From assembly GCA_041392805.1 (NCBI GenBank), contig JAWKLJ010000001.1:3720001-3784000 (forward strand): a DNA stretch of 64,000 nt. The letters are read 5' to 3'. The position numbers and the translations under genes are program-made. Shown here piece after piece: positions 1-8,889 of this stretch (positions within the stretch are counted from its first letter, which is position 1; the number at the start of each line of letters is the position of its first letter). This DNA comes from Saprospiraceae bacterium (lineage in GTDB: Bacteria > Bacteroidota > Bacteroidia > Chitinophagales > Saprospiraceae). The notes under the pieces were generated by a model. That model did no database searches, was not told the origin of the DNA, and saw only the letters and a program-made list of their open reading frames with translations.

Positions 1-1
1 C

Positions 2-286
2 ACCTCGGCTGCTATCACCATAAATGAGAATGCTGACCCTTCCGTCCTAATTGATTTTGAGAGCATCTTCAATAAAATTGTACCAGAAAATATGCCTTTT
101 CTTACCCATACCATTGAAGGGCCAGATGATATGCCTGCACACATAAAAGCAGCAATGATTGGGTCATCCATTAGCATTCCGATCACTAATCATCAATTAA
201 ACTTAGGCACCTGGCAGGGCATTTATCTCTGTGAATTTAGAAATCATGGTGGCTCCAGAAAAGTGATAGCCACTATTTATAGTTAA
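2..286 (+). CDS. yjbQ: YjbQ/UPF0047 family protein, C-terminal part (5' end outside window)
   Basis: The reading frame is open from the window edge, and the visible part is about 95 residues of a protein usually near 135-140 residues long. The family signature is clear: a TSAAITINENADP segment, then an acidic EGPDDMPAHIK motif, GSSISIPI, and LGTWQGIYLCEFR before a short C-terminal strand. These are the conserved blocks of UPF0047 (YjbQ), small soluble proteins reported to have weak thiamine-phosphate synthase activity; the physiological role is not settled. An internal ATG at 92 is not the start, because conserved family residues precede it. The stop lies 2 bp before the LysE gene, so the two are probably co-transcribed. 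Confidence 0.9.
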   Translation, partial: TSAAITINENADPSVLIDFESIFNKIVPENMPFLTHTIEGPDDMPAHIKAAMIGSSISIPITNHQLNLGTWQGIYLCEFRNHGGSRKVIATIYS

Positions 287-288
287 AT

Positions 289-915
289 ATGCAATTAATT
301 TTCAAGGGTATTCAAGCTGGACTTGTCTTAGCATTATTGCTAGGTCCCATTTTTTTTGCTTTGATACAAACCGGCATAGAAAGAGGAATAAGAGCGGGTA
401 TCGTGTTAGGTTTAGGGGTTTGGGTCAGTGATTTCATTTATATTGCTTCCGTCTATGCGGGCTTAAATTATATTACCCAATGGACTCAAAGCGAACGCTT
501 TATGCTGTGTCTGGGTATAGCCGGAGGAATTATTCTTATTTCAATAGGCATTGGCACGCTCCTATCCAAACCTCCTGATTGGGGCCAGAAAATGATCGTT
601 TCAACCCAAGCGTCTTATCTCTCCCTTTGGGTAAAAGGTTTCTTGGTCAATACCATCAACCCTTTTACCGTTTTTTTTTGGGTAAGCATGATGGGGGCAA
701 CCGTCGGCGACAAGGAGTATAGTCGACAAGAGGCGCTATTCTTTTTCGGTGCTATCTTATTTACTATCATCATTACCGATTTTGCTAAGGTGGCGCTAGC
801 CAAGTATATTCGCCGCTGGATGACACTCAACCATATTCTTTGGTTTAGACGCATCTCAGGAAGTGCCTTAATCGTCTTTGGTTTTGTGCTCCTCATTCGG
901 AGTCTGAACCTTTGA
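289..915 (+). CDS. LysE/RhtB family amino-acid exporter
   Basis: A 208-residue inner-membrane protein with about six hydrophobic segments: residues 8-30, 38-62, 70-92, 115-140, 150-172 and 185-206. The first segment carries the GLVLALLLGPIFFALIQTGIERG motif region, typical of LysE translocators (a Gly-Pro early in TM1). The family exports amino acids or related small metabolites by proton exchange; the substrate cannot be read from the sequence. The length is normal for the family. The start ATG follows the YjbQ stop by 2 bp, which indicates translational coupling. The paralogue type in Bacteroidota is common and usually annotated only as LysE family translocator. Confidence 0.9.
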   Translation: MQLIFKGIQAGLVLALLLGPIFFALIQTGIERGIRAGIVLGLGVWVSDFIYIASVYAGLNYITQWTQSERFMLCLGIAGGIILISIGIGTLLSKPPDWGQKMIVSTQASYLSLWVKGFLVNTINPFTVFFWVSMMGATVGDKEYSRQEALFFFGAILFTIIITDFAKVALAKYIRRWMTLNHILWFRRISGSALIVFGFVLLIRSLNL

Positions 916-1057
916 TGGGTTGGCTCAAAGACTTCAAAGGTTTTTTCACATAATTATCCTTTTCCGGCATTTTTTACTAGAAGAAACCATTCACACACTT
1001 CATTTATTCCAATTACAACCTTATCTTGATGGCCTTTCAAAACAAAACACATTAAGC

Positions 1058-2533
1058 ATGAAACCCTCTTATTTCCGCTTTTGGCTCTACCTTTTCGTTT
1101 TTTCTATGCTGACTTTCCAAGGCTGTGCACCAACCGACCAATCTGCTGCAGCCGCAGAAGCGCCAGACACCAGTCCCACCCAAACCCCATTAGAAGCTTA
1201 CATTAATCTTCCGGATGATGCTTTTGAGTACGAACTAAAGGATAGCATAAAAGGAGAAGGTTATACCGCATTCATCATTCGCATGGTTTCTCAACGATGG
1301 TTGACCACAGCGGAAGTAAAGGATCCTACCTGGTGGCATTGGCTAACTATCGTTGTGCCGGATGAAGTCATTTCAAACAAAGGATTACTTTTTATTGGTG
1401 GAGGGTCTCGCAATTCAAAAAGCCCCGATAAGGCAGACGAAATTCAGGTGCAATCTGCGATTTTATCCAAATCGATCACCGCAAATTTACATAATGTCCC
1501 TAATCAACCCCTGGAATTTGTAGGAGATGATTATGGTCCACGAACAGAAGACGAATTGATTGCCTATGGTTGGCGAAAATTTATGGAAGGGGGGGCAAAA
1601 GATGAAGACGCCATTTGGCTTGCCCGCCTACCGATGACTAAAGCTGCCGTACGGGCTATGGATGTCATCTCCGAATTTAGCTACAGCATTGGTCATAAGG
1701 TAGATCAATTTGTGGTGGCTGGCGGTTCCAAACGGGGCTGGACGACCTGGACAACGGGCGCTGTGGATGATCGGGTAATAGCGATAGCACCTATTGTCAT
1801 TGATATGTTGAATGTTGTTCCTTCTTTTCAGCACCATTGGCAAGTATATGGTTTTTGGGCGCCAGCCGTTGGTAATTATGTGGAAGAAGGCATCATGGAT
1901 TGGCAAGGATCTAAAGAATACGATCGCTTGATTAGCATAACAGAACCTTATTCCTATCTCGATAAGCTGGATATGCCCAAATTATTGCTCAATGCAACCG
2001 GAGACCAGTTTTTCATACCTGATTCCTGGCAATTTTATTGGAATGATCTTAAAGGAGAAAAGCATGTCCGATATGTTCCTAACACCGATCACTCTATGCG
2101 AGAATCGGATGTATTGGAAAGCCTTATTTCTTTTTATCAATCCATTGTATTGGATGCGCCAAGGCCAGACTTTGATTGGCAGGTAGAAAATGGTACCATT
2201 CATATCCATACCCCAGAAGGAAAGGCCCCTGCCAGCATCAAACTATGGAAAGCCAATAATCCAGATAGCCGGGATTTCCGATTAGAAACCATAGGAAAAG
2301 CTTGGGAAGCAGAAGAAATCGCCATTAACCCTGAAGGCAATTACCAAATAAAAATAGAGGAGCCGAAAGGAGGGTACAGTGCATTTTTTGCTGAGCTTAC
2401 TTATCCTGGTGTAGCTGGCGTCCCACTCAAATTGACGACAGGTGTGGTGGTTACCCCAGATACTTATCCCAATAAGCCTTTCGTCGCTGAGGTACCCAAG
2501 GGGACTCCGAAGAAAGAGGGAGTAGGGGATTAG
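1058..2533 (+). CDS. PhoPQ-activated pathogenicity-related (PqaA-type) lipoprotein
   Basis: 491 residues when started at the ATG at 1058. That start gives a clean lipoprotein signal, with a hydrophobic stretch ending in TFQGC (Cys near residue 23). The longer frame upstream has no signal and is rejected. The body matches the PqaA family (PF10142), alpha/beta-hydrolase-like proteins: WWHWLTIVVP early, a nucleophile elbow-like AGGSKRGWTTW around residue 225, a GDQFFIPDSW motif that would supply the acid, and NTDHSM that would supply the histidine. The family was named from Salmonella; its enzymatic substrate is unknown. The product is likely anchored in the outer membrane or periplasm. It stands alone, with a 16-bp stem hairpin following. 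Confidence 0.85.
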   Translation: MKPSYFRFWLYLFVFSMLTFQGCAPTDQSAAAAEAPDTSPTQTPLEAYINLPDDAFEYELKDSIKGEGYTAFIIRMVSQRWLTTAEVKDPTWWHWLTIVVPDEVISNKGLLFIGGGSRNSKSPDKADEIQVQSAILSKSITANLHNVPNQPLEFVGDDYGPRTEDELIAYGWRKFMEGGAKDEDAIWLARLPMTKAAVRAMDVISEFSYSIGHKVDQFVVAGGSKRGWTTWTTGAVDDRVIAIAPIVIDMLNVVPSFQHHWQVYGFWAPAVGNYVEEGIMDWQGSKEYDRLISITEPYSYLDKLDMPKLLLNATGDQFFIPDSWQFYWNDLKGEKHVRYVPNTDHSMRESDVLESLISFYQSIVLDAPRPDFDWQVENGTIHIHTPEGKAPASIKLWKANNPDSRDFRLETIGKAWEAEEIAINPEGNYQIKIEEPKGGYSAFFAELTYPGVAGVPLKLTTGVVVTPDTYPNKPFVAEVPKGTPKKEGVGD

Positions 2534-2573
2534 AGCCTCACTTAACCTTTGGAAGTTGATTAAATTTTATGTC

Positions 2574-2624
2574 TAGCCATCAGAAGTTTATCCGAGAAAT
2601 ACCCTAGGAAACTTCTGATGGCTA
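2574..2624. repeat. Long perfect hairpin between convergent genes
   Basis: A 16-bp perfect inverted repeat, TAGCCATCAGAAGTTT at 2574-2589 and its complement at 2609-2624, is separated by 19 bases. It lies between the ends of the PqaA-type gene and the LytTR regulator. There is no clear T-run on either side, so it may act as a Rho-independent-like bidirectional barrier, as an mRNA 3' stabiliser, or be a dispersed intergenic repeat. Confidence 0.6.
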
Positions 2625-2639
2625 CGGCTCGCAGCATAC

Positions 2640-3353
2640 TCAGGTGTAATGAGACAGTGCCGCTAGCACCTCCTCGCGATAGGTCCTGCCTATCGGCAAT
2701 TGCTGGCCGTTTACCTCCACTTCAGCTGCAGAATACGCCTCGATTTTATCTTTGGCCACCAAAAAGGAACGATGTATTCTTATCAGGTTGAGATCCTTTA
2801 GTTCGGCCTCTAACACGCCAATCTGAAATTTTGTAACTAAACGTTCTTTCCTTGTATGGATGCTAACATATTCTTTGAGACTTTCTACATATAGGATATC
2901 ATCTAGGAAGACCTTTACGTTCCTTTTATTTACCCTGAAGAATTTAAATCGCATACCTCCCCGATCTGACGAATCATTTTTATCTTCAACTTTGTCCTTA
3001 AAATCTACCTTTTGTACGGCCATTAGGAAACGTTCAAAAGCCACCGGTTTTAACAAATAATCGACCACATTGTGCTCATACCCTTGCAAGGCATACTGGT
3101 GGTAAGCCGTCGTCAGGATCACCTTGGGTGGTTTGACCAAGGTTTTCAGAAAATCCAGGCCTTTTAATTTAGGCAAATGGAGATCCAAAAAAAGAAGATC
3201 GACCTGCCGTTCCTTTAAGAAGCTGCTTGTATAAATGGCATCTTCACAAATACCAAGCAATTCAAGATGGGGTACCTCATTGACATAATCGCTTAGCACT
3301 TCAGCAGCCAAGGGTTCATCTTCTACGATTAAGCATTTGATCCGTTCCTGCAT
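2640..3353 (-). CDS. LytTR-family response regulator
   Basis: 237 residues. The N-terminal receiver domain (about 1-120) has the acidic pair at residues 11-13 (VEDEP), the phospho-acceptor Asp57 in LFLDLHLP, and Lys102 in YLLKP. The C-terminal part (about 135-235) is a LytTR DNA-binding domain, with DILYVESLKEYVSIHT and the usual RIHRSFLVAKDKIEAY segment. It overlaps the 3' end of the sensor kinase gene by 38 bp, so the two are translationally coupled and form one two-component system. The target promoters cannot be seen; LytTR sites are short direct repeats that need experimental definition. Confidence 0.95.
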   Translation of the reverse strand: MQERIKCLIVEDEPLAAEVLSDYVNEVPHLELLGICEDAIYTSSFLKERQVDLLFLDLHLPKLKGLDFLKTLVKPPKVILTTAYHQYALQGYEHNVVDYLLKPVAFERFLMAVQKVDFKDKVEDKNDSSDRGGMRFKFFRVNKRNVKVFLDDILYVESLKEYVSIHTRKERLVTKFQIGVLEAELKDLNLIRIHRSFLVAKDKIEAYSAAEVEVNGQQLPIGRTYREEVLAALSHYT

Positions 3354-4467
3354 ATTGGTTTAAATTGATGGTTAAGGTTACCCTAAAAAGCGCTTTTTCA
3401 TTGCTGATCTCCAAGTGGTGGGCTGCCGGATAAAGCAAAGCCAACTGGCGGCTCACATTAGGCAAACCAATTCCGTCTCTCTGTTCTTCATCGTCTTCCT
3501 CTTTGCCATTTTCAACCCTAAAAAGTAAGTGCTGTGCTTTTAGCTTTATACTAATGTTGATATAAGCATCAAATCGCGTTTCGCTCGCGCCATGTTTGAA
3601 CGCATTCTCCACCAATGGGAGCAAAAGCAGTGGGGCAATCGGTTCGTTTTCGTTATCAATTTCCGCGGTGAAATTGATGTTCAGGCGTTGGTTATAGCGC
3701 AACTTTTCCAGGCTAATATAATCTTCTATGATTTGAACTTCTTGCTTAAGAAAAATGCTTCCCTGGTTGCATTCATACAGCATAAACCGAAGCAATTTCG
3801 ATAATTTCATGATAATAGGCGCTGTCGCATCTGATTTTTTGCGTGCCAGAGCATATAGGTTGTTCAAGGTATTAAATAAGAAATGAGGATTCGTTTGTGA
3901 CCGCAAAAACTGTAATTCGGCTTGCAGTTTTTCTTCAGTTAATTGTTTTTCTTTTTCCACCTGGGTTACCCGCAAACGCAAAAGTTTAATGGTCAATGCA
4001 ATTCCCGTTACCGAAACAAACTTGATCGAGGTATAAATATAGCGCGGCAACCATTCATCAAAAGGGTTGGCAGGATAAGGCAACTGGTAAATGTATGGGT
4101 AAATCACACCGGGGATCAATAAACGATAGATCGTAAAGGTGATTGTAAAAAGACCTATGTATTCTACAAATAACCAGAAATATAGACGCCCTTTAAAATA
4201 ACGAGGTAAAATGACATACATGGTGTAATAAGCAAAACCCATTTCGAGTGGTAGGATCACCAATCTCGTACCGAAACCCTTCCACATGCGCTGCCAAAAC
4301 GGGAGGTCTACAAAGGAAGTATTCGATAAAAACACCTCCACGTAGCTGTTCATCAGCCAGTAAACCAGCCAGAATCCAAGATGAAGGGCTATTCTTTTGT
4401 AGGCAAAAATCCATGTTAGCGCTTGCTGGCGGTTTTCTCTTACAAGGTCCATTGATTTAGCTGTCAT
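3316..4467 (-). CDS. LytS-like sensor histidine kinase (His_kinase PF06580)
   Basis: 383 residues. There are four membrane segments (about 27-46, 69-88, 95-119 and 143-162) without an evident periplasmic sensor domain, then a coiled linker (VEKEKQLTEEKLQAELQFL). The phospho-acceptor motif QTNPHFLFNTLNNL is at 191-204, with His195. A degenerate HATPase domain follows, with LLLLPLVENAFKHG as the N-box and DGIGLPNVSRQL as the G-box. This layout is typical of Bacteroidota LytS-type kinases. It is the partner of the overlapping LytTR regulator. The stimulus is unknown; the membrane part resembles a simple helical bundle that could sense envelope state. Confidence 0.93.
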   Translation of the reverse strand: MTAKSMDLVRENRQQALTWIFAYKRIALHLGFWLVYWLMNSYVEVFLSNTSFVDLPFWQRMWKGFGTRLVILPLEMGFAYYTMYVILPRYFKGRLYFWLFVEYIGLFTITFTIYRLLIPGVIYPYIYQLPYPANPFDEWLPRYIYTSIKFVSVTGIALTIKLLRLRVTQVEKEKQLTEEKLQAELQFLRSQTNPHFLFNTLNNLYALARKKSDATAPIIMKLSKLLRFMLYECNQGSIFLKQEVQIIEDYISLEKLRYNQRLNINFTAEIDNENEPIAPLLLLPLVENAFKHGASETRFDAYINISIKLKAQHLLFRVENGKEEDDEEQRDGIGLPNVSRQLALLYPAAHHLEISNEKALFRVTLTINLNQYAGTDQMLNRRR

Positions 4468-4696
4468 TTGTTTTTACTGGTTTTTATGACCATTATTTAT
4501 ACTAAAGATCGTAAAAATGGTATAGCTCAAAGGCCGCTGTGTATAAACGCCCCCTTTCTCCCGCTGAATGACGCTTACCAATAGATTAAGTACCTTTTTT
4601 TCCTTTCATCGCCTTTTTGCTACCCTTCAGCCAGATCAATTTATCCTACTTACAGTTTATTATGCCTTTCATCTGTTTAGGCTTAACTTCATCAAC

Positions 4697-6271
4697 ATGA
4701 AAAGAAACAATAGGTCTGATATGAGTCACCAATATAAGGTTATACAAAATTTAAAAATTGTTTGTTGTTCTGTTCTTCTATACACCCGAAAACAGGTAGC
4801 TGTGTATGTGTTTATGGTGGTCTGGGGCCTAATGCACACCCAGGCCTGGAGTCAAGTGAGCTTTACCAAAATAACAGATGGGCCACAAGTCAGCCTTCCC
4901 TCTGACAGCCGGAGTGTCAACTTTGTAGATGTCAATGGCGATGGTTGGGAGGACTTGTTTATTTCCAATGGGCCGAGTACGGGACAAAACAACCTATTAT
5001 ATATCAATAAAGGGGATGGCGCTTTTACCCTTCTCACAAATGACCCGATTGTACAGGATGGCAGTAAATCTGACGGGGCCAGTTTTGCAGATGTTGACAA
5101 CGATGGCGATCTCGATGCATATGTTGTCACCTGGTATGGCCAACGCAATTACTTTTACCGCAACCAAGGAGACGGCTCCTTCCTCTTAGATGAGGATACA
5201 ACACTCACTACAAACGGCACCTTTTCCGAAACAGCTAGCTGGGGAGATGTCGATAACGATGGTTGGCTCGACCTTTTTCTGACCAATAGTGAAGGGAAGA
5301 GCAAACAAAACAGCCTGTTTCTTAATGTTAAGGGCCAATCTTTTTCTTCTTTCCCTTCCCCTGCTACCCAAAGTAATACCCTTTCTCGGGCCGTCAATTG
5401 GGTAGATGTTAATGGGGATGGGAAATTAGATCTTTTTGTCACAAATGAAGATCCTTCGCCCAACGAACTCTACCTGAATACTGGTACAAAGCCTTTTTTT
5501 CAAAAGGACGATCAACCATTATGGCAAAACCTGGTGAAAGGGTCGATGAGCGCTAGTTGGGGGGATGTTGACAATGACGGTGATTTGGACTTGTTTTTAG
5601 CCAATGCTGCCTATTTTAAAGAGGTCAATAATCAGCTGTTAATCAATGATGGAAAAGGCCATTTTACACCGATCAAGACTGGTGATTTGGTAGAAGATGG
5701 TGGCTGTTCTTACGGTTCTGCCTTTGCCGATTACGATAATGATGGAGACCTTGACTTGTTGGTGGCCAATGGCTTTTGCAAAGAAAACTTGCAGGATTGG
5801 TTATATGAAAATGATGGAAAAGGTCATTTTACCAGGACGACAAATATTTTGCAAGATATGCCCAATTTATGTTCCTTCGGTGTAGCGTGGGGGGATGTCA
5901 ACAATGATGGCTTTCTTGATCTGGCTATTGCCAATTGCCAAAATGGGAAGAATGACCCCCAACCCTTCAATACTTTCTATCTCAATAATGGAAATGGTCT
6001 GCATTGGCTACAAATAAAGCTAAAGGGTACCCGCTCTAATCGTTCTGCCATCGGTGCAAAAATAAGCATACTCACAGGCAAAGGTCAATGGCAAATGCGT
6101 GAAATAAGCACCCAAAGTGGCTATTGTGGTCAAAATAGTTTGATAGCCCATTTTGGCCTGGGTAAACATAATCGGGTAAAAAAAGTGCTCGTAGAATGGC
6201 CAAGTGGACAAAAAAGCAGTTTACAAAGGGTAAAAGCTAACCAAAGAATTGAAATTGTCGAAAAATATTAG
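4697..6271 (+). CDS. Secreted FG-GAP/VCBS repeat protein with ASPIC/UnbV C-terminal domain
   Basis: About 525 residues from the ATG at 4697; the longer upstream frame has no Shine-Dalgarno-like or signal support. A hydrophobic segment ending in AWSQ (about residues 35-57) looks like a signal sequence with an unusually long n-region, so translation may really start a little later (for example at 4721). The body holds seven or so calcium-binding FG-GAP/VCBS repeats, each with a DVDNDGDLDLF-like loop, forming a predicted beta-propeller. The last 100 residues (WLQIKLKG to RIEIVEKY) match the ASPIC/UnbV (CRTAC) domain. These proteins are exported and bind calcium; glycan or adhesion roles are suspected but unproven. 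No T9SS tail was seen. Confidence 0.9.
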   Translation: MKRNNRSDMSHQYKVIQNLKIVCCSVLLYTRKQVAVYVFMVVWGLMHTQAWSQVSFTKITDGPQVSLPSDSRSVNFVDVNGDGWEDLFISNGPSTGQNNLLYINKGDGAFTLLTNDPIVQDGSKSDGASFADVDNDGDLDAYVVTWYGQRNYFYRNQGDGSFLLDEDTTLTTNGTFSETASWGDVDNDGWLDLFLTNSEGKSKQNSLFLNVKGQSFSSFPSPATQSNTLSRAVNWVDVNGDGKLDLFVTNEDPSPNELYLNTGTKPFFQKDDQPLWQNLVKGSMSASWGDVDNDGDLDLFLANAAYFKEVNNQLLINDGKGHFTPIKTGDLVEDGGCSYGSAFADYDNDGDLDLLVANGFCKENLQDWLYENDGKGHFTRTTNILQDMPNLCSFGVAWGDVNNDGFLDLAIANCQNGKNDPQPFNTFYLNNGNGLHWLQIKLKGTRSNRSAIGAKISILTGKGQWQMREISTQSGYCGQNSLIAHFGLGKHNRVKKVLVEWPSGQKSSLQRVKANQRIEIVEKY

Positions 6272-6283
6272 CCGCAAAGGTGC

Positions 6284-6313
6284 TTGGCTTAAAGGTCTAA
6301 TTTATTAGCTTTG
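6284..6313 (+). promoter_or_regulatory. Bacteroidota-type promoter for the 52-residue protein
   Basis: A TTG at 6284-6286, a 19-bp spacer and TAGCTTTG at 6306-6313 match the Bacteroidota sigma-A pattern (TTG / TAnnTTTG). Transcription would begin near 6320, about 10 bp before the ATG at 6331, in keeping with the short leaders usual in this phylum. Confidence 0.65.
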
Positions 6314-6330
6314 CGCCAAAATAGATTATC

Positions 6331-6489
6331 ATGAATGTAGAAGAACAAAAATCTACCAAACAATACTGGTTGTATACCTTGCTTTCCTTGGTTGCTATTG
6401 TTTTATGTTTCGCGTTTGCACCAGCTTGGTTTTGGGTTCCACTACCTTTTTTCTTGACTTATTTGGTAATGGCTTTTAGAGCTATCTAG
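6331..6489 (+). CDS. Small membrane protein, 52 residues, function unknown
   Basis: An ORF of 52 codons preceded by a good promoter match. The product begins MNVEEQKSTKQYW, then forms two hydrophobic stretches (about residues 13-31 and 33-49) separated by an APAWFW turn, and ends in RAI. This is the shape of a small two-helix inner-membrane protein. No family is recognised. It lies between the FG-GAP gene and the convergent RND exporter. The promoter fit and the clean hydrophobic pattern are the reasons for calling it. Confidence 0.6.
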   Translation: MNVEEQKSTKQYWLYTLLSLVAIVLCFAFAPAWFWVPLPFFLTYLVMAFRAI

Positions 6490-6534
6490 GATAGCCTTCA
6501 AAGGTGGTTTTCCCTCCTTCTCCGTTTATTGTGC

Positions 6535-8808
6535 TTATTCCAATAGCGCGTTTTGGGATAGTGGTCTCGCTTCCGCATCTTGCATCCAGCGTATCAATAC
6601 AGGTATAAGTAATAAATCACTCACCAAGGCACTAAATAGTGTGGTGCTGATGAGTAAACCTATCGTTACGCTGGGAGGATGAATAGAAAAAAGCATTACC
6701 AAAAAACCAAAGAAGAGAATGATGGAGGTCAAAACAATGGCCTTCCCTGTTTCTAAAAAAGTAATCTGAATCGCCTCCTCTCTAGTCAAGCCTTTATTTA
6801 ACGCCAATTTGTATTTACTCAAGAAATGAATAGTATCATCTACCGCTATTCCAAAAATCACTGCAAATACAATCGATACGCCTGCCTCCAGTTCTATCCC
6901 CAAAAAACCGATCAAGGCGCCGGCCAATAGTAATGGAAAAATATTAGGTACCAGCGCAATGATTAAGATGCGCCAATTGCGAAATAATACCGCCATTAAT
7001 AAACTCACAATCAGGATCGCAATACCCAAGCCTTGCAATAAACTTCGTCGAATATATGCTGCGTTTTTATCAATAATCAACCCCGTGCCCGTTCGGTTGA
7101 CCTGAATAACCGATGCATCTATGTTCGCAAGAATCCAGTTATCAATCCGCATGCCTATGGCCTTAATGGTATCTGCGCCGACATCTTTGATCCGGGAAGT
7201 AATTCTGGCTTTTTTCCCATCCTTACTGACTAAAACATTGGGATCAAATTTTGGTAACTGATCTGCTAAGCGCTGGAATCGTTCGTATTGTGCCTGGCTG
7301 TTCGGAAGTTGAAAGGCATCTTCTCTATTGTTATTGAATGCCTGATTCAGGCTTTTATACAAAGTAGTAATAGAACCAATGGCCTGGATAGCCGGAAATT
7401 GGTGGAGATACTTTTCAATTTTATCCATTTCTTTGATGACCTCAAAATCATCCACTTCATAATTACCTTGGGTATAAATGGCTAATTCCATTGGCCGAAA
7501 GCCAGTTAATTCCTTTTCATAAAATTTAAAATCTTCGGTTATTTTTTCACCTCTGGGCAAATTATTAATGACGCCATAATTCGTGGTAATACGGCTAATT
7601 CCCCATCCACAAAGCAACAAGATGCCTAATGCTGTCCACTTGATATTACCCGCCTGTCTGCTGGTGAATGTATATACCCCTAACATGGATTTCTCCCAAA
7701 AGGCAAGACTCTTACCTATTTTCATTAACTGATCTGCCTTGAAATAGGATAATAAGGTGGTGGTAAAAAAGATAACGACCACATAAGCAACAATCACGCC
7801 AACAGCTGCATTAAGACCAAAATCTCGAATAGGATTCACTCGACTGGTGAGTAAAGTGGCAAAGCCAATAGCCGTAGTGAGAGAAGTGAGTAAAGTCGCC
7901 AACCCTATTTCTTTGATAGTAATTTTAATGGCTTCCATTTTACTATTCCCCTTTCGAAGTTCATCGATATATTTTGACATGATATGAATGACATCCGATG
8001 TGCCTACAATAATCATCAGTACAGGGTAAAGCGCTGCCATCGCATTGAGGGGCCTGCCTGTCGCTCCTAGCAACCCCATAAACAATAACATTCCCATGCC
8101 AATAGATACCAAGGCAATAACAATACCCCAAGTCCTCCGGAATATCCAAAACATGATCAGACTTACCAACATACTGGCGACCGTTGCCGAAACAATTATT
8201 TCTCGTTTTTGCATCGCCACCAACTCCTTTTGGAAATAGGCTCGGCCTAAAAAATGGAATTCCTCAAAAGGGTAGCGCTTAACAAGTTGATCCAATGCAT
8301 CCATCAACTCATTTGCGGCCTCCAGCCCAATACTATTGACCGTTTTCAGAACGACTACTAATGTTTTTCCGTCAGCAGAAATCAGGTTATGAACAAAGCG
8401 TTCATCACTCAGAATGCGTGCTCGGTCAGTTGGGTAGCGGCTAGGATCATCAATATGAATATAGGGAATACTGGTGAATCCAAAAGGTGTTTTAAGTGGG
8501 GCGCTTAGCTGGGTAAGAGACTGGCTTTCGACCACATGCGGCAAGCTCCTACTGGCAATACTAAAAGCCTGAAATTGTTCTAAGAAGCTTTGTTCAAATA
8601 CGCCATCCGCTCGCCTAATGGCCACCAGTAGAAAATTATCATCCGTTTCAAAGCTGGCAATAAATTCCTTGAAAACCTCGAGGTCTTCATCTCCTCTAGG
8701 AAAAAACTGCTCAAAATCGAAGGTAAATCGCAAGCGCGTGAGGAAAAAGACACTACCAATGGCCAACAATACAAAAACACCAATAATAATAGCTCGGATA
8801 TTTTTCAT
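6535..8808 (-). CDS. RND superfamily (MMPL/HpnN-like) exporter
   Basis: 757 residues in two homologous halves. Each half is a TM helix, a large periplasmic domain, then a bundle of five to six TMs. TM1 is at about 4-22 and is followed by the LRFTFDFEQFFPRGDE motif usual in these proteins. The first bundle is at about 205-365 and includes MIIVGTSDVIHIMSKY. The second bundle is at about 595-740 and includes FAVIFGIAVDDTIHFLSKY, a sterol-sensing-like motif with the proton-relay Asp pair. The length (700-900) fits the MMPL-type subset, which moves lipids or hydrophobic molecules, rather than drug pumps with membrane fusion partners. No partner genes are adjacent. An inverted repeat just upstream (8814-8841) may be an operator. 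Confidence 0.9.
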   Translation of the reverse strand: MKNIRAIIIGVFVLLAIGSVFFLTRLRFTFDFEQFFPRGDEDLEVFKEFIASFETDDNFLLVAIRRADGVFEQSFLEQFQAFSIASRSLPHVVESQSLTQLSAPLKTPFGFTSIPYIHIDDPSRYPTDRARILSDERFVHNLISADGKTLVVVLKTVNSIGLEAANELMDALDQLVKRYPFEEFHFLGRAYFQKELVAMQKREIIVSATVASMLVSLIMFWIFRRTWGIVIALVSIGMGMLLFMGLLGATGRPLNAMAALYPVLMIIVGTSDVIHIMSKYIDELRKGNSKMEAIKITIKEIGLATLLTSLTTAIGFATLLTSRVNPIRDFGLNAAVGVIVAYVVVIFFTTTLLSYFKADQLMKIGKSLAFWEKSMLGVYTFTSRQAGNIKWTALGILLLCGWGISRITTNYGVINNLPRGEKITEDFKFYEKELTGFRPMELAIYTQGNYEVDDFEVIKEMDKIEKYLHQFPAIQAIGSITTLYKSLNQAFNNNREDAFQLPNSQAQYERFQRLADQLPKFDPNVLVSKDGKKARITSRIKDVGADTIKAIGMRIDNWILANIDASVIQVNRTGTGLIIDKNAAYIRRSLLQGLGIAILIVSLLMAVLFRNWRILIIALVPNIFPLLLAGALIGFLGIELEAGVSIVFAVIFGIAVDDTIHFLSKYKLALNKGLTREEAIQITFLETGKAIVLTSIILFFGFLVMLFSIHPPSVTIGLLISTTLFSALVSDLLLIPVLIRWMQDAEARPLSQNALLE

Positions 8809-8813
8809 AGAGG

Positions 8814-8841
8814 GTTAACTACGAATGGTTGCATAGTTAAC
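8814..8841 (-). promoter_or_regulatory. Inverted repeat upstream of the RND exporter (possible operator)
   Basis: GTTAACTA at 8814-8821 and TAGTTAAC at 8834-8841 form a perfect 8-bp inverted repeat with a 12-base spacer, starting 5 bp before the exporter start codon. The geometry (two half sites about two helical turns apart, centre to centre) fits a dimeric repressor, but no regulator gene is adjacent. Confidence 0.45.
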
Positions 8842-8889
8842 GGTTGGGATGGAAAGTAGTTCATAGAAGTTAAGGCAATAATACTCCAT

